In this document: positions 23,329-36,800 of the stretch, piece after piece
Position numbering within the stretch: the stretch's first letter is position 1
Layout: every line of letters begins with the position of its first letter
Assembly (NCBI GenBank): GCA_032358255.1
Contig: JAULBX010014203.1
Location: 1 to 64,000 of the forward strand
Source: Heterotrichella gracilis
Taxonomy: Eukaryota > Sar > Xanthophyceae > Tribonematales > Xanthonemataceae
Direction of reading: 5' to 3'
Length of the DNA stretch: 64,000 nt
Notes under the pieces: generated by a model
What the model was told of the DNA's origin: nothing
The model's input: the letters and a program-made list of their open reading frames with translations, nothing else
Database searches by the model: none
Translations under genes and position numbers: made by a program

Positions 23329-26300
23329 TCACAGAACCAGGATGGCAGCCAAGACTGCAGCCAGCGCCGCCGCAACCATGATCATGAAAGGCGGCCACCC
23401 ATGCGCCCCGCCCGCAGCCGCGTTCCCATACGGCATGAACTGCAGGTTGTTTGGCATTTGTGAACCAACCACCAGCTGCTTCTTCTGTGTTGGGGTCAGC
23501 CGGTCATAGATGCTGGATAGCCAACCAGCCACGCGTGATGATGGTGGTGGTGGGGAGGTGGCGGGTGGGGTGAGCGGTGGGGGAGGAGGGGGGGTGGGTG
23601 TTGCCGATGCGCCACCCTGCACTGGCGGCGGTGGTGGGGAGGAGGTGGAGGGTGGGGATGGTGGTGGGGGCGACGAGGTGGTTGCGGGTGGGGAAGGTGG
23701 TGGCTGAGTGGTGGGGATGGAGGGCGCGGGTGGTGGCGACTGACTGGTGGTGGTTGAGGGTGAAGATGATGGTGGTGGTGGTGGGGATGGTGGTTCATTG
23801 AACGAGGGCGCTGCTGCTGGGGGTGATGTTGTTGACGGTAGACCAGGCCCAGGTGCTGGTGTTGATGATGGTGGGGAAGAGGATGGTGGTGGGGTTGAGC
23901 CAGGGGCAGGTGTGGGTGATGTTGATGGTGGGGAGGAAGTTGGGGTGGGGGATGGGCCAGGGCTGAATGTGGGGGGTGATGGTGATGGGGAAGAGGAGGG
24001 GATGGATGGGGTGCCAGGGGTAGGTGTGGGTGATGTTGATGGGGTGGGGGGTGTCCCAGGGACAGGCGGTGGTGATGTTGATGGTGGTGGGGAAAGGGAT
24101 GGGGTGGATGGGGTGCTGGGGGTAGGTGTGGGTGATGTTGATGGGTTGGGGGGTGTCCCAGGGGCAGGCGGTGGCGATGTTGATGGTGGGGATGAGGATG
24201 GGGTGGCGGGTGTCCCAGGGGTAGGTGTGGGTGATGATGGTGGTGGGGAAGTTGATGGGGTGGGGGCTGAGCCAGGGGTAGTTGGGGACGATGATGATGA
24301 TGTTGGGGATGGGGATGGGGATGGGGTGGGGGGTGAGCCAGGGGCAGGCGTTGGTCCCATTGAGCCTGGAGGGGGTGGTGCGACTGAAGAAACTGGGGAA
24401 GGAACTGACGATGGTGTGTTGGAGGGTGGTGGGGGTGGTGGGGTTGCTGCTTGTGGCAGGGGGGGCGATGGCTGTCCAGATGAAAGGGACTGGGAGGGGG
24501 ATGGTTGCGTGAAAGGTGGTGGTGGTGGGGACGACATTGGTGGCAAGGGGGGGATGAGGAGTCTGTCGCTTCCTGGTGGGGCTGGTAGGGGCTGGCTAGG
24601 GGCCTGTAGGGAGGGCAGCATGTGTCACATGCAGGGTCAACTAGTTGCAGTACTGCATGCTTCTACAAGTAATATACAATAAGTCAAATGCAGGGTAAAC
24701 TACATGGTCGCTACAAGTCACCGTCTGCAACAGCCTGCCATTTGGGATGCATTACAAGATTTACAAGATTTATTAATAATATCCGAAGAAGGCAATTTAT
24801 GATATCCGGAGAAGGCAATTTCAGTATGCAACGGGAACACAGGCGGTGCACCAACATACAAGACATCCAGAGATGAGCCTCTCAGTTGGCTTTGCACTGC
24901 ATGATGCTGAGCAACTGATGAGGCTGGAAATGACTGTGTGCACTGCAAACAGCAAACCCATGGCACACACTACAGTAGGGCATGCCAGGCGCCACCACTT
25001 GAAATGGTAAATATTTTAAGTGGTGGCACTTGGCATGCGCTTGTGACCATGGGAGTGGCACAATTGAAACTAGGATTCAATGGCATGTATGTGACTGGTG
25101 AATGGTATTGAATTATTCAATACATTATACCAATGTATTGGCTCCAGTACATGGATCCCAGACCCCCCAAAATAAGTGCGCACATCCAGCAGGAGGATTA
25201 TGTACATTTCACTTATTATTAATATTATTTTTATTGCTGCTCACCGTTGTTGGTGTGACGGGCGAAGTGGGGCTTGGCACATCGGAGGGGGGTGAGCCAA
25301 TCGGTGAAAACGGAAGGGGAGGATATCCTGTGGTGGGCGTTGGGACACCTGGGCTGCTAATGGCAGGTCCTGGTGGTGGTGGTAGTTTTGCAGATGTGGG
25401 TGGTGGTAGTGGTGGTAGTGGTGCGGATGTGGGTGGCGGTGGTGGTGGTAGTGGTGCCGATGTGGGTGGCGGCGGTGGTGCAGACGTGGATGGTAAGGGG
25501 CCGGGAATGGGCGCAGGGGGTGGCAAGGGGAGCACGGATGGTGGGCTGTATGTTGGAGGAGCCACTGCGCGGGAAGTATTGCGTTAGAAGGTTTTCTTGC
25601 GATTGTACATTGGACGATTGTACCGTGATCACATGTGCATCACTGCAAGGTGCTACTGGGAACTTGCCATGGCTCAGTCTGGGGTTAACTTGAGGCATAA
25701 AATGCACCACGGCTATCACTTCTACGGATTCAGCATGACAGCTGGGCTTTGTTGCCTTAGGTGTCTGAAACCAACTGTAAAAGCCATATTTCATTTAAGT
25801 TTAGTCATTTGCAAAATCATAAGACAACGGCCGTGTGACACACTGTGCACACTCTACTATGGTGACAATGCGATGCTGCGCACCTGTGAATGTCCTGCAC
25901 AGGAATCGAATTGCCGCCATGCCATCCGCCACCTCCACACCAGACACCTGGAAGCCAGCCACCGCCATGCCCCCCTCACATTCCACATTTTGAGGCACCC
26001 CCTCTGTCCCCGCGGCGTCGAACAGGCCATCCACCACATCTCCTGCAAGCCCCGAGTAATACGCCAACACAGATGTGAAGTGGCCAGATAGATTCGTGAC
26101 GTTGCTGGGGGGCATGGTGTTGCAATACAGCACTTGTGGCCCCTCGATATAAGTCCCCGAGGTGGCATTTGAGCAGATTGCGTCCACCCCCGTGACCACT
26201 GCACATGGGCTGTCCCCGCAGTATTCCTCCAAAAATATTGGGCCCTGCTGGTAACGCAGGCTGTCGAGACACACACCAGGGGTGATGGTGAATGTGGAAA

Positions 26301-28356
26301 TGAACGACCCCTGGGGGCAGTTGTATGTAGCCACGTCGCTAAGTTCTGGGATCCCAATCCAGCGGGTATATTCTGCAGACAAAATTGAAAACACAAAATA
26401 AATAAATCAATATGATAAAAATAAAAATAAACGCAGCATGACACTGAACTTAAGCGCCTTGTTTCATTAAGGACGGGTAGTCAGCAAAACAAAACTTACT
26501 CCTTGAGTACCGACTACTACAGATAAATACCTGGATTGACTGCTAAGAATAACTGCCTAGCTGGGCCCTTACTTCGATGCTGCAGGGTGTAGGGGCCAGG
26601 AGCATTCCACCACCACTACTGTGATGCCTTCCCCAGCAGGTGCATATTGCTTTTGCGCTGACTTGTGTACAGGGACGCCGTCTAGACCATGCGCACGTCC
26701 GTTTCAAAATGTTATCACATGCACATGATTTGCCGTGTTTGGCGGTCTCTGTACAGCTACGCATACCGTTTCTGTCCACTGGAGGTGAAGGGGGAGGGAG
26801 GGAGACACGAGGCGATGGAGGAGGACTCCAGTACAGCATTGGAGGGGGGCTGGAGTATGAGAATGGCGGTGGTGGGGAGTATTGCCCTGGTGTGAAACCA
26901 TACGGTGGGGGAGGGGGGCTGAAGTAGGATGCGCGAGGTGGTGGTGGGGAGTATTCGCCAGGGGTAAAACCATATGGTGGAGGGGGCGGGCTGAAGTAGG
27001 AGGCGCGAGGTGGTGGGGAGTACTCACCAGGGGTGAAACCATATGGTGGTGGAGGGGAGTGCATGCCTGGGGACGGCGCAGAAGCTGCACACACAAGCGC
27101 GCCACATGGTATGCGTTCACACAAATATGATGTCCAGTAGCATTGGAGGCGCTGCAACGTTGGCATGTGGGGTTCCCTTTGCACAACGGTCACAGCACTA
27201 ATGGATGATAAACAGTTAAAAAAATCTATAAAGAAATAAACTGGCACTTTTGCATGGTGTGCATAAGCTTCTAGAACCGGTAATCGCTGTATGCGAGAGC
27301 AAGGCATCGGGGAAGCATATGCACATGGTTACGAGCACCATGCACATGTGACCTTTTTTATATTTGATGTGTATTCATATGGAGGGAATGGCCCGGCCTA
27401 CATGCAGTCGAATTTATAACATTATGCACCCACATATTCCCGTCATTGCCATGGACGATTACTCACCTGGCTCAGGTGCTGGGCCATTTGCAGGGCTCTC
27501 CTCCAGAAAACTGCACCCAAATGTGGCATATCCCTCGGGGGTCAAGACAATGATGGGCCCACAGCTGCCTGGGTCTGGGTTGATGCCAATGTACGTGACT
27601 TCGCCTGCGTGCACCCCACACCTCCAAGAATGTACACTGTATGAAACTAAGAATGCACAGGAGGATGCAGAAACAGCATTGCTTCAAAACAAAAAAGTAC
27701 TGAACAACATAGAATCACTCATTATGTGGCATGCATGCCCTGGCAAATGGAGCTTCAGCAATGGCAAGTCGATCTCTTCGACGTCAAGTCCATTCTGGGC
27801 TACATATTGGAAAGGAAGTCTGGCAGTGCACAGCTACCATGATGGCTGCAGGTCTTCACATGGCAATAGCTGCATTTTTTCAGTGCAATTGGCCACCCAT
27901 TGCTCCCGTGTATACTTGTGGCAACTTGCTGATCAACCCTCAATATCTGCATGACCAACTGCACCAATCGCCAACCAAATACGCCTAGCAGATCGCACCT
28001 ATGTTCAGGTCTGAAGGAAAAGCAGCCATGTCACTGCTGAGCGCTGCTGTGGAAGTGGGATCGAAACCTGGCAAGGGCGCCATGTCACTCTCCAGCATGC
28101 TGCGCCCAGCGTGCGACCATGCTGGGGTGCTCCAAGCGCTTTGGCTCAAACCCTTCACCGCCCAGGCCTCTGCGGCACTCATCAGGGCATGCTGGGCTGC
28201 TGACTGGGAGAAATGCGGGTGCATATGCGTGCCAAAGGCACCCACGGCGGGAAGCAAGGGGAGCATCATGCCAAAGCATGTGACGAGCAGCAGGGTGAGT
28301 CGGTTGCTGGTGGCTTGGAGGTGGAATGGCGACAGCTGCCGTGGGTCCCTCGCCAT
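23329..28356 (-). CDS. modular Hyp-rich cell-wall glycoprotein with GPI-type C-terminus
   Basis: Complete model, 965 aa. Exons (minus): 27999-28356, 27467-27604, 26767-27084, 25884-26372, 25245-25564, 23329-24603, all in phase. N-terminal signal or anchor about 15-40 (LTLLLVTCFGMMLPLLPAVG). A small Cys-containing domain lies at about 120-165. The first Pro-rich block (166-268) has three PPPYGFTPGEYSPPP repeats. A 165-residue globular domain with several Cys (about 270-434; CPQGSFISTFTITPGVCLDSL, GGMAVAGFQVSG) vaguely recalls jacalin-like or other algal extracellular beta domains, but I cannot name it. Two more Pro-rich blocks follow (435-541; 542-about 895 with SPTPTPGTP-type repeats). The end (GNAAAGGAHG plus an 18-residue hydrophobic run) looks like a GPI-anchor signal. 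Domain order resembles pherophorin-type wall proteins. The start could be five codons upstream (28371). Confidence 0.85.
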
Positions 28357-30482
28357 GGTGTGTGTTGACATGAACTGGTGCCAGTAGTGGTGATGATGCA
28401 CAAGCGCTGCCGCCGGCTGATGCGCGCAATGGTGCAAAAATCCCAGACTTTGTGATGAATGAATGCCTGGGTACTATTGGTTGGACAGTTCCTGCTGCAC
28501 AGGCCTAGGATGTGGAGTTGGGTTGCCACCTGTTTCAGTGGCTGTGCTTCAGTTGCTGAAGGTTGCCTTTCAGTATGGGTCGACAGCAGTTCTGGTAGCA
28601 ATGTTGAGGTCTGAAAGGAATGCCTTTGATAAGTGCCCTGCAGCAACAAGTGTGGTTTTGCAACATACAGCCAGCAACTTGGTACCAGCAACGTGGGCAG
28701 GGACACACAGGTGCACCACTCACACACTATGAACACGCTTGCGTGTACATCTCAACAAGAGAAAACAAAAGAATATATATCCTTGTATCATTCTGTTAGC
28801 CTTATGTTGCAACAAAGGTTGTATTGTAACAGGTGCCTGTCAAGCATATGCACGCATGCGTGACGGGGCACTGCAGATGCGCAAATGCCGCACCAATTAA
28901 GCACCTGGTCACCCACATTCGCCTCTGTACAATTCATGGACTATGTTGAATATCTGTAACATCTGAGTGCTTCTGTTTACCTGCAACCGCTTCCCTCGTG
29001 TGTTCCAAGGAGCAGCTAGCTAGGGTGCCTTTTCACAGCAGTACTGGTGCCACTGCCCACGCCCATTGGAAACACCCACTAACGTACACATACTGGCGCT
29101 ATGCTCAATTGCGCACGTACAAGGCTGGTATCAATAGCACTTTGTTGCCTAATGTTCATACAAAGTACTGCTGCGATGGCTCGGGCGCTGCCACAGGATT
29201 GCGCTAGCTAGGTCAACGCTGCGACGGCATGCAGAGATGGTGTCAATCAAGAAGCAGCGCTGGTGAGGTAGGGCACTAAAAGCACGCAGGAAGCACAACC
29301 TGGCTCTCTTTGACGTGTAGCCTACCTGCGTGACGATGGCTAGGCGTCAGCCAAGCAGCACTTTCCGCCTATCTACAGCGGGAGGGAAAAGCGCCTGTTG
29401 GGTGGGACGGGGCAAGGGCACTGCACCCCCTGATGGGTGTGACGGGGTGTTCTAACAATGGCCAAGCCTTCCCAAGCTGGCGACCTTCGCGCTGGTACGA
29501 CCAATTCAGTCATAGGCTGCTCAAAAGACAACCATTCAATGACGACGTACCAACATCTGCTGCCAATACTGGCCCATCGGATACATTGAAAATCACTCCA
29601 CCCCAAGGGCCTGTACCTCCGGCTAGGCAAAGCTTTTACAGGCTGCTGGCCAACACTGCACGGCAAGGAATGCATGCCAGTTGCAGCTGGCTAGAATTTC
29701 CAGTTACAGTTTCCACCACTCTAGGCCTCTGCGCAACTTTGTCTATAGTAATAAACAGACGCCGTGACGGGAGCCTAAAATTCTAAAGCAACACATATGT
29801 TGCCGAGCAGGACGCACAGCCATCTCTGTGGCAAAAGTCTTGTCCGCATCAGAATCCCCAACAACTTATCCAGAAACGTACAAGTGTTTCCGGACGTCCT
29901 GGTTATCAACGTATGATACATGTGGCAGGGCTATGCAGCCCAACTATGCTACTTGGCAGAGGCAAACTGATAAATACAAAATTGGTGGATGTCCCGCATT
30001 CGAAAGGCATATGCGGCAACCCCAAACACACTACAAAAAATCAACATGCCACCCTGTGTGAATAGGGTGTTCAAAATCGTGAAGCAGCACAAACACTGTG
30101 CAATACGAGCACATCTTGGCATACCTCGGCAAAGCAACTCAATCCCACTTACAAAAAACCCCTTGCTTATACTTCGAATGCTGCATGGCCTATCCACTGG
30201 CCATTGCACCCAGCTCACACTTGCAAACACGATAAGCAGTGCTCCCATCAACCCAGGATTCATGCCTAAAATCCCTTAGAGCATGAAACCTTCCCCTCCC
30301 AAAATATCCCTTCCATCTTGCCTCTGTGCGACCATGCTGAACGGGTTATCACATGCAGCTACACAAAGATACTCGAAAATGCACAGCCTGCCTCTGCAGC
30401 CACAAAAGCTTGGAACCCGCGATAGGTCTTGCTCAAGCTAGCTGACATTGTAGCAGGATTGAGCATTCCCCGTCACCCGCGG
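28357..30482. other. intergenic, upstream of the Hyp-rich gene and downstream of the lipase
   Basis: I see no exon with supporting splice sites and no RNA gene. A plus-strand frame at 29433-29786 is open but has no recognisable features. Confidence 0.35.
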
Positions 30483-32937
30483 TTAGCACCCCTCCCTGTA
30501 GAAGGGCACCCCCAGGTACACCAGGTGGTCCGCCAGCGAGGTGCACAGCCCAAAGTAGCACACGCTGTTGTGGCACTGCGGGTCCTCCCCCGTCTCGTCG
30601 CACAGGCCCAGCACAATGTGGCCGTCGAAAGACACCTCCCACACCTCGCGCGGCACGTGGTGGAAGCCCATGTACTGCAGCGGGACGGAGGGCACGATGT
30701 CGCGGTTGTGCGTCAGGCGCCAGCTCTCCTGCGGGGGTAGAGTGGGTGGGCTGGTTAATTAGATGCGCTTCAGCTGTACACTTGAAAATTGACAGTCACC
30801 CTTGCACTCTTTGCACACCCAGGTCTGTCCACCAATTTTAACCTTGAAATGCTTGAAGGCTTGCAGAGCCAAGCTGGTTGTGCTATGGCTATGAGATGCA
30901 TGCTAGCAGTGACTAACAGTGCATGCTAGCAATGACCCATGATGCACAACAAGCCTGTGTTGCAGACACCGCTCATGTCCAGATATCATGGCAAGCCATG
31001 TCTGACATTGCATCCCTCAAGACCGCATGCAAGCTGCGTATCCCAGCAGTGGCACGCCCATGTCCAAGAGGCTGCTCACCTGGACATGCTTCATAAAGAA
31101 GGCTTCAAAGGCCAAGTTGCCCACACGCGGGGAGCCAAAAGTGACGACCCCCACATGCTTCTCACCCAAGTTGAACGCCATGTCCAGAGCACACACCTGC
31201 ACGTTAGGATTGCACGCACATGAGCTGTGTAATGTGCAAACAGAGACTCGCCCGCTGGAAAGATCCCTTCCTCACACGCACATCGATGTCTGAGAAAACT
31301 GGCGCAAAATATGTAGGGGTGACTGCCAACCTTGCACTATAGCTGCTGTAGATGTACCATCGGGCGCCAATCATATGCGCCGATAATCACTGCACACCAT
31401 GCACCCCTTCACAAGTACCAGGGGCCTCCCCATGTCAACCCGGGCAATGGCATTGGGCATGATTTTCACCCTGATGGAATGCATGTAACTAAGTCCTACT
31501 GATTTTCACCCGCACCTGTGCCAGCGCCCCGCCCAACGAGTGCCCAAGTACATAAGTGGATGAGTCGGGGTACCGCTTCTGCAGCCGCGTAACTGCTGCA
31601 GTGATGTTGGGCCGCAGCGCGCTGTTGTTGTAGGACAAAAAGAAGCCTGCAACGCACAGCGGTGTGTGTGAGGACTAAAAAACACACAATCAACACACTG
31701 ACACCCTGCGTCAGTAGCTGCTGGCTAACTAGCTGCTGGTCCTGTTCCATAAAAAATTAGCGCTTTAACAAAAACCACAAGCCACCCCTCCTTCTACCTG
31801 TATGTACCAGGCTCCCATTTGCGCCAGGGTACGGCACGCTGAAGTCTGTCCGCCAATATCGCATGTTCTCCACCCAGTTGTAGATGCTGTGGCTGTCCGT
31901 GCCGCGGAAGGCTATCACCTTGGCATTCAGCTTGGGTGAGTACCCGACGTAGGCCTGGAGATCCCACCCAAGGTCGTAGACAACCGTCTCGGGTGCAAAA
32001 TCCCCTGCAAGCTTGCACCTGCAAGTGTCCAATGCAAAGAGGTAGTTGAAGAGAGTGTATCGTTGCCAGATAGATGTGTAAGGTTGCAAGGCGATTGAAA
32101 GTGGAGGTGTGAAATTCAGTACTATGCTTTCTTTCCTGTGAGGATATTGTGATGTGAGGGTAGGTGGGTACAGCCAGTGCAAGTGGTACCTTGTGCAGTT
32201 CCAGGCATCTATCCACGCCGGTGTGCAATAAGCCGCAGAGACGTGGTCTGCCAGCACCAACATCTTGTCGATGTCAAAGTGGGCTGTCGAGTTCCAGTTG
32301 TCCCCGTGCTGCCTCCACTGGTCTATCAGCCAGGCTATGTTCTTCGGTAGCAACCTGGTGAGCTCAGTGACATTGAAGTCATGGAAAGGCAGCACCCAGG
32401 GCGTGACGCCAGGTATCAGCCTTTTGTCCCCTGGGTGGGTGGAGTTCTGTGTATACTGCCGGTGTAGAGCAGACACAGTAGCCCTCCACTGCCGCTGCTC
32501 CTCAACATTCCTGAAGGCCGCGGGCCGCGTCAAATAGGGTGCCCACTTGTATCCCACTTGTCCTCCCTGCTCCAGCCACGCACTGCTGTCTGGAAGTAGG
32601 CTCTTATCCTCAAATTCAAGAGGTCTTGAACCTGCGAAAGCCCAACGTAGTGTGTCAGCAACTCCCAATATGGTTTGCAAACACTGAAGTGCCACCCAAG
32701 TCCCATATCAAGTAGTGCGGCAAAGACTGCTGCAGACACACACAACAGACAGCTTAACCAGGTGTAGCAGGCCTCAGCAGGCCCAGAAGGGGCATCAAGT
32801 GCAACAAATCCCCGTGTGTTGAGTGTACCTGCTGTTTGGAGCACGCCTAGCAGAGCAACGGCCTGTAACAAAACTGTTGATCTGAGCAGGGACCTTGTAA
32901 GTTTTCTCTGCTGTGCTGTACTCCTGTTGCTGCCCAT
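30483..32937 (-). CDS. class 3 lipase (alpha/beta hydrolase), membrane-anchored or secreted
   Basis: Complete model, 421 aa. Exons (minus): 32829-32937, 32190-32631, 31798-32018, 31516-31646, 31080-31196, 30483-30728. A hydrophobic stretch near residues 20-36 (LLRSTVLLQAVALLGVLQTA) suggests a signal anchor. The lipase_3 core has the oxyanion-side strand KVIAFRGTDS, the nucleophile elbow GHSLGG (Ser294), the strand TFGSPRVGN, and the remaining triad candidates Asp350 (NRDIVP) and His408 (ADHLVYLG). Several NxS/T sites in the N-terminal half fit passage through the secretory pathway. Family members hydrolyse tri- or monoacylglycerols or galactolipids; the substrate cannot be told. An in-frame upstream Met (32997) would add 20 residues and weaken the N-terminal signal. 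Confidence 0.9.
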
Positions 32938-33870
32938 AGTAGAAGAACAGAAGCCACGGCAAAACTGAGAGGCAACTGAATCACTTTTCAAGGTCACTGG
33001 TAAGGAACCCTGGGCACCTCAGCTGTGCTTGTGCAGCAACTCGACCTAGAACACCCTCCACACCATCACGAAAGGGTGAATACAAGTACAAAGAGTTGGT
33101 ACAGGCAACAGGGTCAGCCACACGGCAGCTTCACAAGCCTCACGTAACACCGTTTTGCACAAGACAGACAAACCCCCGAGGTTTCACAGGGCCACAGCAA
33201 CGCCCACGTTTGCACAAACAGGCAACTCCAATACGTGGAAAGCTACCCACTGAAGGGTTGCGTGACAGTCACTGCTCGAACCACACGAACTCTATGAATA
33301 CATCTGTCGGAAGGTCTGAAGCACGTCAGCTTATATAGGCTCAGTTCAGTGTAGGATAATATGCTTCAAACGGGGAGGTGATGGTGCATGCATTGCAATC
33401 ATTGCTTGATAAGCACACTAGTTTGCAGCCCTTGAGCCTCAAGTTGAGGCCCTGATAGTGGCCCTGGTTGAACAAGTACTCCTTTGGTACTTTGATCATG
33501 CGGGGAGGCGTACAGTGTGCCTCTGTATCACACTAGGTAGTCTGTAGCACTGGGCAATCAAATGCATGCATGAAGTGTCCGGCAGATTGTAAGGTATTTT
33601 TCACACCTTTGGTTGTAATTATCAGCTATGCGAGTACGTATAGACCCAGCCCATTATCTTGATACCCCTAGTCAATAATTTTTCGTTGCTACCCATTGCA
33701 TGCGGCGGCAGGCATGCTTCCTGAAATGCACTCAGCAGTGTGACACAACTGTATAGGTATCATTTTTTTCTGCTCAGCTAGCGGGAATACAGTTGCGGCA
33801 GGAGAGGCTGGCAGAAAGCCAACTCCTCAAGCGGTTTTGGAGTAGCTTGCCAGCCACCCCCTAGCCAACC
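32938..33870. other. divergent promoter region between lipase and SET gene
   Basis: The lipase (minus) and SET gene (plus) start at either end. I see no exon. The stretch contains TATATAGG near 33331, which may be a TATA-like element, but its distance to both starts is large. Confidence 0.35.
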
Positions 33871-36800
33871 ATGGCGGCAGTGCCCACACCTTCCCGCCCG
33901 CAGCACCTCCTCGATTTTGAGCGGTGGCTGCATACCATGGACATCACATGGGACACCAGCCTCATCGAGATGCGCAGCTATGCTCTGGGATGCAGCGGGG
34001 ATGCGTTTGGCGTCTTTGCCCTGTGTGATGTCGAGGAGTCAAGTGTACTGTGCACAATACCCAAGAGATCAATCTTGTCTTTACGCACCACCTCCATTGC
34101 GGATATAATTGTAAAGGAGCAGCTTGGCGGGGGTCTTGGGCTGATACTGGCTGTCATGCATGAGGTATCGCTGGGAGTGGAGTCGCCATGGTAAGGACAA
34201 ATTGGATTCACCTGGTTATCATCAGTAATTGCTCCCAAGCCAGCATGATAATGCAGCATGATGTTGCAGCAACCTGAATGATCCTCAATGATGCACTTCA
34301 GGCGCAGACTAGGCAGCATCTTGTTGCTGTGCGGTTGCCCATTGCCCATGGTGCATTGCCCCTGTTGCTCTCGCTGCTGCCACATTGCAAAATGATTTGC
34401 TCTGGCATAAACCAACGATTGCCTGCATTCAAGCCCAGCCATGTTTGCTTGTCCCTCTAGTCTCATTCTGCCACATCCATCAGGCAATCGCTGTCATCGC
34501 CATTTAACCACACATCAACCTGCCCACTCATACTTTGTACATCACACGCACATATTTGTTTGGTTGGTGTTAACCGTCACAATTGCACAGGTCTCATTTG
34601 GCATTGTACATCCGTGGTTGACATTGTGGCTGGCTCCCAGGCACGGCTACTTCCAGATCCTGCCCCCGCGCGAGTACCTGCCCATCTTCTGGAGTGAGGA
34701 CGAGATCAAGTTGCTGCAGGGGACAGACAATGCTAGTAAGGCGCAAAAGGACAGGTGGGTGGGGTGCTGTCACGGATGCTGCTGTGTGCTGGCAAGGAGG
34801 ATACCAATTGGGTGTTATTTGGGATAAACCCGGTGTAAAAATCTGCGTCCTTGGCTGGGTGTACACATGCCATGTCTTCCCCTGCCATGCCCTTGATAAA
34901 ATTGTGCAGGGGCCAGTATTTTTTCTCGCTGGTCCTTCAAGTTTTGCCAAGCACATGATACTTTCTTGACGGTACGCAAGCATGGTTTGGATCTGCAGAC
35001 TGCAAGGGGCTTTGTGATGGGGCAGCAAGATGACACCCACGGTTAATGGTTATTGTGCATAAATTTCATAGCATGCCACGCATTGAACTTCGCTCTGTAC
35101 ATGCACAGGCAAGCCATGCGTGAAGACTACGAAGAGAATGTGGCACCGCTGCTGGCCCGCTACCCCTCGCGCCTGCGGGCAGAGGCCCTCACTATGGATG
35201 CCTTCTTCACAGCTGCCTCATGGACGGTGTCCCGCTCCTTCACAGTGGATCAATACCATGGTGCGGGGGAGATAGGTTCCATAATGAATGCACTGGGAGG
35301 CAAGGGGCACCGTGGCCGGGTGGAGTTGGGTCAGGCAATGCCTTGCGTGGTGGTGGCTGCCCAGGTGGTGGTGTCCACCTGGGATCTTGCCATGCTATAT
35401 GTGCTTGGGGTTATGCGCATGCGCACAGAGGAGTATTACTGTGCACGCGCTGGCGCTTGCCACTTACATGCATCGAGTGGCAAACAAAGCTTTTGTCAGG
35501 TTTGCATATGCATATGCACGCAGTGCACATGATTGCAATAGGAAGCACAGACTCATCAAGTGCAACCCCCTTCCAGCTGATGCTCACATGTATAGCCCTA
35601 GCAAACAGCAACACCCCACTGGGCTCCGTTAATTAGGTTAGTTTAGTTGCACGCATTCCAACTCCATTGTGGCATGCCATGCATATAACGTCGCTGCCTG
35701 TCGTCCATACATGCAGGTGAGTCCATGGTGCCTCTGGCAGATATCTTCAACCACAAGGCAGCGGTGCTCGACATTCAAGGGTGAGCATTTTCATGATTCA
35801 ATCAGCAGCGGGGTTTGGGCTCAGCACGGGGAGAGGGTCACATACTATAAGGCAGTTGTGAGCAAGGACCGTCAGCAAATGGTTTACACTCACCAGTGGT
35901 ATTGTCAATGTTGTGGGGCATTAGCGTGGTGGGGGAATGCTTCTGGGGAATTTCGCAGGAATTGGAGGTGATTTGCAGAGGCTTGGGTACAAGAACCTTG
36001 TGCTGCTGCAGGTATTTGGTTGAAGGTGCTGGCGATACTGATGATGATGACGAGGAGGAGGAGGAGGATGGCACGTCTGCATCAGACTCTGATGATGAGG
36101 ATCAGGGGTCGGCAGGCAGCGGCTCTGGTGATGACAGCGACAATCAGCCACAGCCATCAGATGAGGGGAGTGACCCACCGCCACTGGTCCCTTTGACAGC
36201 CGGGGCTTTGCATGGAGCTGGCACAAATGGCGTAACGGGGAGCGGGAAACGAGGCTACGCTGGTACTACTCAACCCAATGCCAGGGCTACCAGAGCCAAG
36301 CTGAACGATCCTTCGGTCGCCAGGCAGGGCCACACACATGGGCATGGTTCTCCACACTCTGAGGAGGATGTCGATGAAGAGCAAGGGGAGGAAAGTGAAG
36401 ATGTTAGCGGGGAGGATGGCAGTAATGCTGATGACAGCGGGGGCTCTGACCAGGTGAATGGATGGGTTGCACCTGTGCATATACATGCATGTTGCTCTTG
36501 CATGCCACTCTGGCAGAATTGCGTATGGTCTAGTAAGGACTGTACAGGTGTTCACCACTGTACTTGTCTCCTGCTCTGTCAGGTGAAGCGGCGCCTGCTT
36601 GGATCATCTGCTGTGCATCCGTTTGCAGAGGAGGGCGTGAGTTTGCGGCTGGAGATTGGGATCCTTGGGGTGGAGAAGGGGGAGGAGGCACTGGAGGTAT
36701 GTGTGGGGAGGATCTACTGTGGTGAGCAGGGCTGTGCAGTGTTTTTGACGGTGCATCATATGCGCCGTGATTTGTGAGACAACGGCTGTTGGTGTCTGCA

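Noticed and set aside
23747-24682. 311-residue Gly/Asp/Val-rich open frame on the plus strand
   Set aside because: It is the antisense of the Pro/Ser/Thr repeats of the Hyp-rich gene. The same holds for open plus-strand frames at 5653-6243 and 11872-12438 opposite the subtilase tails.
31470-31500. Third LINE tail (GGAATGCATGTAACTAA)
   Set aside because: Only about 17 bases match the LINE end and there is no repeat tail. Too short to call.
32937-32997. Upstream Met (32997) as the lipase start
   Set aside because: It would put 20 polar residues before the hydrophobic segment. The Met at 32937 gives a better signal anchor, though the upstream start cannot be excluded.
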